From Hydrogenoanaerobacterium saccharovorans (lineage in GTDB: Bacteria; Bacillota; Clostridia; Oscillospirales; Ruminococcaceae): a DNA stretch of 58,072 nt. The notes under the pieces were generated by a model. That model did not search any database, was not told the origin of the DNA, and saw nothing but the letters and a program-made list of their open reading frames with translations. Position numbers and translations under genes: made by a program. The stretch lies in the NCBI RefSeq assembly GCF_003814745.1, contig NZ_RKRD01000005.1:1-58072 (forward strand). The letters are read 5' to 3'. Within the stretch, counting starts at the first letter, position 1. Each line of letters opens with the position of its first letter. Positions 27,451 to 36,250 of this stretch are shown in pieces.

Positions 27451-28455
27451 ATGAGTACAATTTCTGAAGTCGCAAAAGAAGCAGGTGTTTCGGTTGCTAC
27501 CGTATCGCGAGTTATTAACCAAAACGCAAGTGTTACACCTGAAACACAAAAAAGGGTAAATGCAGCAATAGCAAAGCTCAACTACCATCCCAACGTGTGG
27601 GGCAGAAGTCTAAGACGGCAGGAAAGCCGCGTGTTGCTTATTTTTGTACCCAACATTACAAACCCTTATTATGCAAATATTATATCCGGTATTGAAGATA
27701 CTGCAAGGCGCAACCATTACAATACAATGGTTTGTGTAACCAATGTAGATAAAGAACGTGCCAAAGAGTATTTTGACCTTTTACGCTGCGGCAGCGCCGA
27801 TGGAGCAATTTTGCTTGATACAACGAAAAATGACAAAAGCGTACCGCGTTTGGCAAAGAATTTTCCCGTTGTACAATGTTGTGAATATTGCACAGACGAA
27901 AATATAAGCCATGTTTCGATTGATAATTTAGAGGCTGCAAAACAGGTTGTACAGTATTTAGTATCGCTTGGGCACCGCCGTATTGGCTTTGCAGGTGCTG
28001 TAAACGATTTTATTTCAACCGAGCAACGTGAAACTGGATATAAAAAAGCGCTTGAAGAAGCAGGAATTGAGTTTGACAGCCGCTATGTCGCCTATGCAGA
28101 CGAGGATTACAACTTTCTTTCTGGTATTAGGGCAGTAAAAGAGCTGCTTTGTTTAAAGGATAGACCAAGCGCTATTTTTTGTATTTCAGATATGATCGCT
28201 TTGGGTGCAATCAGGGCAGCAGGCGAAATGGACCTTCGCGTACCCGAAGACCTTACGATTGTGGGATTTGATGATGTTGCTTATGCTACGATGTTTAAAC
28301 CGATGCTTACAACCGTCAGTCAGCCCGGATATTCGTTGGGTAAAACTTCTTGCAATATGCTTATAAAGCAGATGGGCGGAGCCGCCCCAAACCATATGTT
28401 TTTGGAGCATAAAATTATTCTTCGTGATTCTTCGGCAGCCAATGCCGTTGAATAA
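27451..28455 (+). CDS. LacI-family transcriptional regulator
   Basis: This 334-residue regulator has an N-terminal helix-turn-helix (SEVAKEAGVSVATVSRVIN) and a hinge helix (LRRQ region), followed by a periplasmic-binding-like sensor domain. AAAGGAGG precedes the ATG. It is the first gene of the ribose-type importer and oxidoreductase operon, 28 bp before the binding-protein gene. Confidence 0.93.
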   Translation: MSTISEVAKEAGVSVATVSRVINQNASVTPETQKRVNAAIAKLNYHPNVWGRSLRRQESRVLLIFVPNITNPYYANIISGIEDTARRNHYNTMVCVTNVDKERAKEYFDLLRCGSADGAILLDTTKNDKSVPRLAKNFPVVQCCEYCTDENISHVSIDNLEAAKQVVQYLVSLGHRRIGFAGAVNDFISTEQRETGYKKALEEAGIEFDSRYVAYADEDYNFLSGIRAVKELLCLKDRPSAIFCISDMIALGAIRAAGEMDLRVPEDLTIVGFDDVAYATMFKPMLTTVSQPGYSLGKTSCNMLIKQMGGAAPNHMFLEHKIILRDSSAANAVE

Positions 28456-28483
28456 ATAAACAGCTTATTATAGGAGGATAACT

Positions 28484-29488
28484 ATGAAAAAGTTACTTGC
28501 ACTTGTATTGGCAGCTGCAATGGCACTCTCGCTTGTAGCATGTGGCGCAGCCAAACCTGCAGCAGAATCCGAACCGGCATCAACAGCAGAATCTGCATCG
28601 GAATCTGCACAGACCGAACCCGCTGCCGGCAAACATAAGATAGGCATTCTTGCACCGGCTGTTACACACGGTTGGGTTGCGGCAGTTGCCTATAACGCAG
28701 AATTGCGCTGTAAAGAGTTGGCTGACCAAGTTGACTACAAACTTTACACCAGCACAAACGCAGACGAAATGACCGCTCAGTTGGATGACCTTAAAACTTG
28801 GGGCGCAGAGGCGGTAGTTGCATTCCCCCAGTGGGAAGGTATGGAAGTCCCCATCAAAGCAGCAATTGATGCAGGGCTTACAATTGTAAACTTCGATATC
28901 GCAATTGACGCCGAGGGTGTTTACCGTGTTTCGGGCGATAACGAGGACATGGGCGTTCAGGGTGCAAAATACATTGTTGACAAAATCGGCAAAACAGGCA
29001 ACGTTGTTATTTTGGAAGTTCCCACATCCGGTTCTGTTTCTGAGCTGCGTAAAAAAGGCTTTGTAGACACTATGGCGGAGATTGCCCCTGAAATGAAACT
29101 TACCACATATGCAACCAAATTTACCCGTGAAGATGGTCTGAAAGACTTTGCAGATATCCTTACAAAGAATAAACAAATCGATGCAGTTTACTCTATGGAT
29201 GATGAAACTTCCATTGGTGTTCTGCAGGCAATCAAAGAAGCAAAACGTACCGATATTAAAGTAGTTACAGGCGGTGGCGGCTGCCAAGAGTACTTTAAGC
29301 TCATGCCTGAGTACAAAGATATTTGGGTTGAGTCGGCTCTGTACAGCCCTGCAATGGTTAAAGACGCTGTTGATATGGCATTGGATGTATTGAACGGTAA
29401 AACAGTTGAGAAAGTAAAAATCATCCCAACTACCATTGTTGACAGAGACAATTGCGCAGATTTCCTTGACGAAAAATCTCCTTACTAA
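28484..29488 (+). CDS. CUT2 sugar-binding lipoprotein (RbsB type)
   Basis: This 334-residue type I periplasmic-binding-fold protein has a lipoprotein signal with SLVAC (C20) and an Ala/Ser/Glu/Pro linker to about residue 48. It should capture a monosaccharide or cyclitol for the RbsA/RbsC-type pair encoded next. TAGGAGG precedes the ATG. Confidence 0.92.
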   Translation: MKKLLALVLAAAMALSLVACGAAKPAAESEPASTAESASESAQTEPAAGKHKIGILAPAVTHGWVAAVAYNAELRCKELADQVDYKLYTSTNADEMTAQLDDLKTWGAEAVVAFPQWEGMEVPIKAAIDAGLTIVNFDIAIDAEGVYRVSGDNEDMGVQGAKYIVDKIGKTGNVVILEVPTSGSVSELRKKGFVDTMAEIAPEMKLTTYATKFTREDGLKDFADILTKNKQIDAVYSMDDETSIGVLQAIKEAKRTDIKVVTGGGGCQEYFKLMPEYKDIWVESALYSPAMVKDAVDMALDVLNGKTVEKVKIIPTTIVDRDNCADFLDEKSPY

Positions 29489-29508
29489 CCCAACGGTAGG
29501 CTTTTCAA

Positions 29509-29541
29509 TAGGGGCTATGGCAATGTCATAGCCCCTTATTT
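29509..29541 (+). terminator. Hairpin after binding-protein gene
   Basis: GGGGCTATG (29511-29519) pairs with CATAGCCCC (29527-29535), followed by TTATTT. Position suggests attenuation between binding protein and ATPase genes. Confidence 0.7.
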
Positions 29542-29560
29542 AAAGAATGGATGTGGTTTT

Positions 29561-31075
29561 ATGACGCTGGAAATGCGTAACATCTCCAAAGCGTTTGGCG
29601 CTAATTTGGTTTTAAAAGGCGTCAGTCTTTCTTTACAAGGCGGCGAGATATGCGCACTGCTCGGAGAAAACGGCGCCGGTAAATCAACACTGATGAATAT
29701 CCTGGGCGGCGTGCTCGGTGCAGATTCAGGTGAAATACTCATTAATGGGGCGGCAGTTCATTTCAGTACTCCCTCTCAATCGCTGGATTCAGGTATTGCT
29801 TTTATACATCAGGAACTTAGCCTGATAAATGACCTTGCTATTTATGAAAACATGTTTATAGGCAGGGAATTAAAAACGAAAAATGGCTTTTTAGATGCCG
29901 ACCGTATGATAAAAGAAACACAGGCAGTGTTTGACCGTATGGATCTTAAGCTCAACCCAAAAACTATGGTTCGGGATCTGGATGCATCTTATAAACAAAT
30001 TGTAGAAATTTCACGAGCACTTATGATGAATGCTTCGATTATTATCATGGATGAGCCTACTACGTCACTCACCGACCCTGAAATTGAGCGGGTTTTTGAT
30101 ATGATGAGAATGCTTCAGAAGCAGGGCGTTGGCATAGTATTTATTTCTCACAAGCTAAAAGAGGTAATGGATATTTGCACCGATTACACAGTTTTAAGAG
30201 ACGGAAATATGGTGGCAACAGGCAAAGTATGCGATGTAACAATCGACGACCTTGCCCGTTTTATGGTTGGGCACGATGTTCGAACCGAGGCTTTGCACCG
30301 CAACAAGAAACTTACTCATGAAGTGCTGCGTGCAGAGGCACTTTGCGGTACCGGTTTTAAAAATATTTCTTTTTCGGTAAAAGCGGGTGAGGTTTTAGGC
30401 ATAACCGGGCTTTTGGGCGATGGCAGAAGCGAATTGTTCCAAACCATTTTTGGTGCGGGCAATAGTTATGAAGGTGTCGTTTATCTCGAGGGCAAACGAG
30501 TAAAAATTACCAGTACTATGCAGGCAATGCGTTTGGGTATTGGCTATGTACCGCGCAACCGTAAAGAAAACGGCATTATCAAAGATATGGATATTTTAGA
30601 TAACGGCTCGATTGTTACGCTGCCCCTCATGGTACGTCACGGCTTGATAGACAGTAAACGTCAAATAAAAGAATTTGATGCTCAGGTACAAAGTTTACAT
30701 ATTAAAATGGGAGAAAAAACCGATTTGATTGGCAGCCTTTCGGGCGGGAATCAACAAAAAGTGGTATTGGCGAAATGGCTGAGTGCAAAACCAAAAGTGC
30801 TGATTATGGATAACCCAACACAGGGCGTAGATGTTGGTGCAAAAGAGGAGATTTACGATATTATTCTTCAGCTGGCGCAAAACGGAGTTGCTGTTGTGGT
30901 ACTTTCCAGCGAGGCTCAAGAAATTATTCGTGTTTGTGACCGAGCCCTGGTGATGTATCACGGTGAAATTCAAGGCGAAGTCATCGGCGAATCGATGAAT
31001 GAACATGAAATGATGTGTCTTGCCACCGGCGGATCAGCCAATTATATTGGGGGAAAGAATTATGGTAACAACTAA
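29561..31075 (+). CDS. CUT2 sugar ABC ATPase (RbsA type)
   Basis: This 504-residue protein has two fused nucleotide-binding domains. The first has Walker A GENGAGKST and Walker B IIIMDEPTTSL; the second has the usual degenerate Walker A (GLLGDGRSE), LSGGNQQK and a Walker B of LIMDNPTQGVD, with Asn in place of the catalytic Glu. This suggests that only one site is hydrolytically active. Its end overlaps the permease start by 14 bases. Confidence 0.93.
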   Translation: MTLEMRNISKAFGANLVLKGVSLSLQGGEICALLGENGAGKSTLMNILGGVLGADSGEILINGAAVHFSTPSQSLDSGIAFIHQELSLINDLAIYENMFIGRELKTKNGFLDADRMIKETQAVFDRMDLKLNPKTMVRDLDASYKQIVEISRALMMNASIIIMDEPTTSLTDPEIERVFDMMRMLQKQGVGIVFISHKLKEVMDICTDYTVLRDGNMVATGKVCDVTIDDLARFMVGHDVRTEALHRNKKLTHEVLRAEALCGTGFKNISFSVKAGEVLGITGLLGDGRSELFQTIFGAGNSYEGVVYLEGKRVKITSTMQAMRLGIGYVPRNRKENGIIKDMDILDNGSIVTLPLMVRHGLIDSKRQIKEFDAQVQSLHIKMGEKTDLIGSLSGGNQQKVVLAKWLSAKPKVLIMDNPTQGVDVGAKEEIYDIILQLAQNGVAVVVLSSEAQEIIRVCDRALVMYHGEIQGEVIGESMNEHEMMCLATGGSANYIGGKNYGNN

Positions 31076-32102
31076 AGAAAAAAAGCAAAGTGCGCTTTCT
31101 TGGTTTAAAGATATGTGGATTCACCATCCGCTGTTTAGTACCGGAATGGCTTTGGTGGTCATGGTGATTTTACAAACAGTCGCATTGGGGTTTGATTATG
31201 GCTCCTTCGGCGAATGGTTTACGGTTTGGATTACCAACTGGTTTAATATTCTGCGCAACAATGCCAGTGTGGGTATTATCGCTTTGGGTATGAGCTTTGT
31301 TATTATTTCGGGCGGTATCGACCTTGCCGTAGGCTCAACGTTAGTGGCAATCGGCGCCGCTGTTATGATGCTGATTGATGGAGGCCCCAACGGACTTCTT
31401 ACACGCGTAGGCATTACGGGGGTTCCTGCTTATTTGGCGGCAATTCTTGTAGGGTTTGTATTCAGCCTTATTTTGGGTGAAATAACCGGCGTTTTAATCA
31501 CCAAAGGCAAGCTGCCACCGTTTATTGCCACTTTGGGTACTATGAAAATATGCAGAAGTGTAACACAGCACTTTATGCAGGGATATACACCATCGGTTCC
31601 AAAAGGCTTTTTGCAAATTGCAGGTCTTGAAATCGGCGGTCATATGCTAATGCCCATTTTGTATTGGGGCTTACTCGCATACATCTTACATATCGTTTCA
31701 AAACGTACTGCATTCGGTCGGCACGTTTTTGCAGTTGGCTCCAATGAGCGCACAGCAATGCTATCAGGTATTAATGTAGCAAAGGTAAAACGCCGCGTAT
31801 ATGCTCTGATGGGGTTGCTGGTAGGTTTTTCTGCAATTCTTCAAGTCAGCCGTATCGGCTCTATGGACTACGCCAATGCCGGCAGCGGTTATGAGATGGA
31901 TGCGATCGCCGCAGTAATTGTAGGCGGAACCAGCATGTCGGGCGGCAAAGGCTCGATAGCGGGCACGGTAATCGGTATGCTCATTATTGCAGTTATGAAT
32001 AACCTGCTCAACCTTATGGGTGTTCCTCCGTTCCTCAGAGAAGCATGTAAGGGTATCATTGTAATAGGTGCCGTATTGCTGCAAAACAAAGAAAAAGCAT
32101 AA
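31062..32102 (+). CDS. CUT2 sugar ABC permease (RbsC type)
   Basis: This 346-residue permease has 8-10 hydrophobic segments and the RbsC-family signatures SGGIDLAVGS and AVIVGGTSMSGGKGS. ATG 31062 has GGGGGAAAG upstream; an earlier in-frame start at 31020 would extend into the ATPase gene without such a site. It completes the LacI-RbsB-RbsA-RbsC set. Confidence 0.93.
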   Translation: MVTTKEKKQSALSWFKDMWIHHPLFSTGMALVVMVILQTVALGFDYGSFGEWFTVWITNWFNILRNNASVGIIALGMSFVIISGGIDLAVGSTLVAIGAAVMMLIDGGPNGLLTRVGITGVPAYLAAILVGFVFSLILGEITGVLITKGKLPPFIATLGTMKICRSVTQHFMQGYTPSVPKGFLQIAGLEIGGHMLMPILYWGLLAYILHIVSKRTAFGRHVFAVGSNERTAMLSGINVAKVKRRVYALMGLLVGFSAILQVSRIGSMDYANAGSGYEMDAIAAVIVGGTSMSGGKGSIAGTVIGMLIIAVMNNLLNLMGVPPFLREACKGIIVIGAVLLQNKEKA

Positions 32103-32169
32103 ACAACAACAATCAAGGAGCCTCACAAACAGGGGCTCTTTGCTCCAATTTATAGAATAGAGGTGCGCT

Positions 32170-33222
32170 ATGTACAATATAGGTATCATTGGCTGTGGTA
32201 AAATTGCCCAAGTGCGGCATATTCCAGAGTATACCGACAATAAAAACGCAACGATTGCCGCTTATTACGATTTAAACACGCAAAGAGCACAAGAATTGGC
32301 AAATCAATATGGCGGTAAAGTATATCCTAGTTACGAAGAAATTTTGGCAGACCCTGAAATCGACGCGGTAAGTGTCTGCACTGCAAACAGCTCGCATGCC
32401 CAAATTACAATTGAGGCGCTGAAAGCAGGCAAACATGTTTTGTGCGAAAAACCGATGGCAACCACATTAGAAGATTGTGAAGAAATGGTTTTGGCTGCAA
32501 AACAAAGCGGTAAGTTTTTAATGATAGGGCAAAATCAGCGCTTAACCAAAGCTCATGCAAGGGCAAAACAACTGCTTAACGAAGGAATTATTGGCGATGT
32601 GATTACCTTTCGCACCACATTTGGCCATGGCGGGCCCGAAACCTGGAGCATAGACTCAGGTAAAAATACATGGTTCTTTGATAAGAACAAGGCAGCAATG
32701 GGTGCTATGGCTGATTTGGGCATCCATAAAACAGACTTAATTCAGTTTCTTTTAGGGCAAACCGTAACAGAGACAACGGCTATAATAACCACTTTAGATA
32801 AAAAGGATGCGAACGGGAACCTGATTGGAGTAGATGACAATGCTGTTTGTATTTATAAAATGAGCGGCGGTGCGCTTGGTACGATGACTGCAAGCTGGAC
32901 TTATTACGGTGAGGAGGATAACTCCACCATTTTGTACGGCACAAAAGGCATGATGTGTATTTACGACGACCCTGTTTACTCTATTACAGTGACAACAGCA
33001 TCTGGTGAGAACATTTATTATCAAATCGATAAGATACAAACCAACGACAACCAAACAAAATCGGGTGTTATTGACGAGTTTGTGGATTGCCTTGTGAACA
33101 ACAAAGCACCTGCTATTTCGGGTGAATCGGTTCTCACGGCAATGCGTGCGGTATTTGCCAGCATTCAATCTTCTCAGACGGGGCGTACGGTTGCAGTACG
33201 GCAGTTGGATAAGGGGGAATAA
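32170..33222 (+). CDS. Gfo/Idh/MocA-family oxidoreductase A
   Basis: This 350-residue NAD(P)-dependent dehydrogenase starts with the Rossmann motif GIIGCGKIAQ and has the family's CEKPMA motif (about residue 95) and a GIHKTDL segment with the catalytic His. Relatives oxidise cyclitols or sugars at a ring hydroxyl. It is the first of four enzymes behind the importer, and is cotranscribed by spacing of 67 bp; AGAGGTG precedes the start. Confidence 0.92.
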   Translation: MYNIGIIGCGKIAQVRHIPEYTDNKNATIAAYYDLNTQRAQELANQYGGKVYPSYEEILADPEIDAVSVCTANSSHAQITIEALKAGKHVLCEKPMATTLEDCEEMVLAAKQSGKFLMIGQNQRLTKAHARAKQLLNEGIIGDVITFRTTFGHGGPETWSIDSGKNTWFFDKNKAAMGAMADLGIHKTDLIQFLLGQTVTETTAIITTLDKKDANGNLIGVDDNAVCIYKMSGGALGTMTASWTYYGEEDNSTILYGTKGMMCIYDDPVYSITVTTASGENIYYQIDKIQTNDNQTKSGVIDEFVDCLVNNKAPAISGESVLTAMRAVFASIQSSQTGRTVAVRQLDKGE

Positions 33223-33224
33223 AA

Positions 33225-34139
33225 ATGAAACTTGGTTTTGTAAGTGCCATTTTAGATGGCTGGACTTTTGAAGAAATGATTGATACCGCAAGTAAAATGG
33301 GCTTTACCTGTGTAGAAGTTGCATGCTGGCCGCACGGAAAAGCAGAGCGCCGTTATGCCGGGGTAAGCCACATTGATGTGGACACCTTGAATAACGAAAA
33401 GGCAGAATACATCAATAACTACTGCAAGGCAAAAGGGGTGGAAATATCCTCACTGGCTTATTACCCCAACACGATGGATGGAAATATCGAAAAACGTGCG
33501 GAAAGTATTGAACACTTAAAAAAAGTAATTGCTGCCAGTGCAAAACTGGGCGTTAACATGGTAACCACCTTTATCGGGCGAGACCAAAGCAAAACGGTGG
33601 AAGAAAACATAGCGCTGTTTCAAAAAATATGGCCGCCTATTATCAAATTGGCAGAAGAACAAGGGGTTAAAATTGCAATAGAAAATTGCCCTATGTTATT
33701 TGGGGCAGAACAATGGCCGGGCGGGCAAAACCTTGCCACAACGCCAAAAATTTGGGAGCAGCTGTTTCGTATGATTCCAAGCCCCAATTTTGGGCTAAAT
33801 TACGACCCAAGCCATTTTGTTTGGCAAATGATGGACTATATTCAGCCCATATACGATTTTAAAGATAAGATATTTCATGTTCACTACAAAGACATCAAAC
33901 TGCATCCCGACAGGCTCAACAAAGTTGGTATTATGGCTTATCCGCTTGAGTATATGAGCCCGAAACTCCCCGGTCTCGGTGATGTAAACTGGAGCAAATA
34001 TGTCTCTGCGCTTACAGACATCGGCTACGATGGCTATACCTGTATTGAAGTGGAAGACCGCGCCTTTGAAGGCACCCGCGAAAAAGTGTTGGATAGCCTG
34101 TGTCTTTCTAAAAAATACATAGAGCAGTTTGTAATTTAA
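33225..34139 (+). CDS. Sugar isomerase/epimerase TIM-barrel protein A
   Basis: This 304-residue protein of the xylose-isomerase-like/AP endonuclease 2 family has metal ligand motifs IAIENCP, NYDPSH, FHVHYKD and CIEVEDR. Relatives include IolE/IolI and 3-keto-sugar isomerases or lyases. It starts only two bases after oxidoreductase A stops, so the pair are tightly coupled and likely act in sequence on the oxidised product. Confidence 0.88.
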   Translation: MKLGFVSAILDGWTFEEMIDTASKMGFTCVEVACWPHGKAERRYAGVSHIDVDTLNNEKAEYINNYCKAKGVEISSLAYYPNTMDGNIEKRAESIEHLKKVIAASAKLGVNMVTTFIGRDQSKTVEENIALFQKIWPPIIKLAEEQGVKIAIENCPMLFGAEQWPGGQNLATTPKIWEQLFRMIPSPNFGLNYDPSHFVWQMMDYIQPIYDFKDKIFHVHYKDIKLHPDRLNKVGIMAYPLEYMSPKLPGLGDVNWSKYVSALTDIGYDGYTCIEVEDRAFEGTREKVLDSLCLSKKYIEQFVI

Positions 34140-34195
34140 TAGTTTGAACCGGCAAAACAGTTTGTTGTTATTATGTACACAAAGGAGTGCTGTGC

Positions 34196-35008
34196 GTGAA
34201 ACAGATTATTGCGGTAAATTCCAATTGCTACCACGGCTATTCTATAGAAGAGGCGATAGATGGCATTCAAAAAGCGGGCTTCCATTACATTGAGCTCACT
34301 GCCACCAAGGGTTGGACGGAACATGTTTTTCCCACCTTGAGTTTTGCACGCCTGTGTGAAATAAAAGATAAGCTGAAAGCTGCGGAGCTTATTCCGTTTG
34401 CAATGAGCGGACACTGCAACCTGATGGATAAAGAGCGCATCGGCGACTTTATCGCCAATATCAGGTTAGCGGCTTTTTTGGGCTGTGATTATATTGTTTC
34501 TTCTATCGGAGAGGCGCATTTGCAAGATAAGGCACTTGCGGATCATGCACAGGTTGCAGAGCATATCCGTGGCTTGCTGCCGTATTTGGAAGAGTACAAT
34601 TTAAAACTTGTGCTGGAGGTGCATGGAGACCACGGATCGGGTAAAATCCTCAAAGGGATTGTTGATTTGGTTGCATCGCCCCGTGTCTTAATCAACTACG
34701 ATACCGCTAACGCCATTTTTTACGGTGACGTTGATTTAGCAGATGATTTGGATGCTTGTATGGACAAAATCGGTTATATGCACATCAAAGAAAAAGCGGG
34801 AGGCAGGCAAGAGTGGAATTTCCCTGCCCTGGGTGAAGGATATGTGGACTTTCCCATGATTTTTGATAAACTCCGCAAGGCGAAAAACGACTGCCCTTTG
34901 AGCATTGAAATTGAGTTTACCCAGGCTGGCGCAAAAGATTTGGAAGAGATAAACCGAGCAGTGCAAACTTCTGCCGAATACTTGAAACGCCTTGGCTTTA
35001 TACTATAA
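34196..35008 (+). CDS. Sugar isomerase/epimerase TIM-barrel protein B
   Basis: This 270-residue relative of the preceding gene carries LVLEVHGDHGSG, INYDTANA, GYMHIKEK and SIEIEFTQ, which supply the Glu/Asp/His/Glu metal ligands. GTG 34196 is favoured because AAAGGAG lies eight bases upstream; the longer reading from GTG 34187 begins in that site. Substrate unknown. Confidence 0.86.
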   Translation: MKQIIAVNSNCYHGYSIEEAIDGIQKAGFHYIELTATKGWTEHVFPTLSFARLCEIKDKLKAAELIPFAMSGHCNLMDKERIGDFIANIRLAAFLGCDYIVSSIGEAHLQDKALADHAQVAEHIRGLLPYLEEYNLKLVLEVHGDHGSGKILKGIVDLVASPRVLINYDTANAIFYGDVDLADDLDACMDKIGYMHIKEKAGGRQEWNFPALGEGYVDFPMIFDKLRKAKNDCPLSIEIEFTQAGAKDLEEINRAVQTSAEYLKRLGFIL

Positions 35009-35028
35009 AACAAGTGGGGGATAGCCTT

Positions 35029-36000
35029 ATGATTTATATTGGTATAGTCGGCGCGGGCGGTATGGGTACGGTGCACCACAGCAATTATGAGCATATCGAA
35101 GGCTGCAAGGTGGCCGCAATAGTAGGGAACAGCGAGCAAGACAGGCAGCGGGCCGCCATGTGGGGGCTGCCCCTTTACGATGACATTGCAAGTATGGTAG
35201 CACACGAACAGATTGATGTGGTAGATATCTGTACGCCAACTTTTTTACATAAAAAACATGTGATGAAGAGCCTTGCCCTCGGTAAGCATACCATTACCGA
35301 AAAACCCATCGCCTTATGTAAAAAAGATGCGGAAGAAATGTACGCACTTGCAAAAGCAAAGGGCGTACAGCTGCTGGTTGCGCAGGTGCTGCAATTTACC
35401 AAAGAAGTAGAGGTGCTGCGCGGGCTTGTGCAAAGCGGCGAGTACGGTAAACCTTTGGATGCTTTTTTTGAGAGGCTTTCTGCAGCACCCAGATGGGCAC
35501 AGGGAGGTTGGCTGTTCGATAAAGAAAAAAGCGGCCTTGTGCCGTTTGATTTACACATTCATGATTTAGACATCATAGTAAGCTTGTTCGGCAAACCAAG
35601 CAAAGTAGCTTACACAAGCTGCGGCGGAGCAGACAAAACCTATCCGGAGCATTATCGCTTTTTGTATACCTACAATGAACTACACATAGCAGCCGAAGCA
35701 GGCTGGCTGAATGCGGATATTCCGTTTATCGCGCGCTGGCGTGTCTATTTTGAAAATGCAATGGTAGTAAACGATGGTACAGCGGTTACCGCCTATCAGT
35801 TTGGAAAAGCCCCGCGTGTTTTTGATACCGAAGATAAAATGAAAATACCAACCGGTATTAATGTGCCACCAACAGGTTGGTACCTTGCTGAACTCAGCCA
35901 TTTTATGCAGTGTGTTAAGCATAATAAACCTTCGCCCTATGTAAGCGAGCAACAAGTGCTGACTGTATTGGAAATTTTGGAGCATGTCAATAACAGCTGA
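35029..36000 (+). CDS. Gfo/Idh/MocA-family oxidoreductase B
   Basis: This 323-residue dehydrogenase has GIVGAGGMGT, TEKPIALC and HIHDLDI motifs for NAD binding and catalysis. ATG 35029 is chosen because GGGGGAT precedes it; the GTG at 35014 is upstream of that site. It ends the operon, so two oxidoreductases bracket two isomerase-type proteins, a layout that suggests oxidation, rearrangement and re-reduction. Confidence 0.9.
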   Translation: MIYIGIVGAGGMGTVHHSNYEHIEGCKVAAIVGNSEQDRQRAAMWGLPLYDDIASMVAHEQIDVVDICTPTFLHKKHVMKSLALGKHTITEKPIALCKKDAEEMYALAKAKGVQLLVAQVLQFTKEVEVLRGLVQSGEYGKPLDAFFERLSAAPRWAQGGWLFDKEKSGLVPFDLHIHDLDIIVSLFGKPSKVAYTSCGGADKTYPEHYRFLYTYNELHIAAEAGWLNADIPFIARWRVYFENAMVVNDGTAVTAYQFGKAPRVFDTEDKMKIPTGINVPPTGWYLAELSHFMQCVKHNKPSPYVSEQQVLTVLEILEHVNNS

Positions 36001-36023
36001 ACAAGGTTTTATATTAAAGACGC

Positions 36024-36070
36024 AAAAACAGTGCGAATTCTTTTTAAGAGTTCGCACTGTTTTTTGTTTT
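36024..36070. terminator. Terminator of the LacI-CUT2-oxidoreductase operon
   Basis: AAAAACAGTGCGAA pairs with TTCGCACTGTTTTT (14 bp), followed by T-rich sequence; the A-rich left flank lets it act on the minus strand as well. Confidence 0.9.
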
Positions 36071-36250
36071 AAGCCGTATTGTTTCAATTTTTACAAACCA
36101 AAACCGTACATTGCTCTATGCACACGCTCGGGGGAGCCTGCACAAACGACAAGCCCCAAAACGCAATGGGCATTTTGAGGCCCTCAGTAAATAATTGAGC
36201 ACTTTCTAAGCGTGCACAGATAGAATTCAATTTAAAAAGACGTACCCAAC

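Noticed and set aside
28580..29287. 235-codon minus-strand frame
   Set aside because: It is antisense to the binding-protein gene, Cys/Phe-rich and without a ribosome binding site.
36071..36250. Inverted repeat-like GC-richer patch downstream of the terminator
   Set aside because: The arms around 36150-36180 match poorly and no T-run follows, so no function is assigned.
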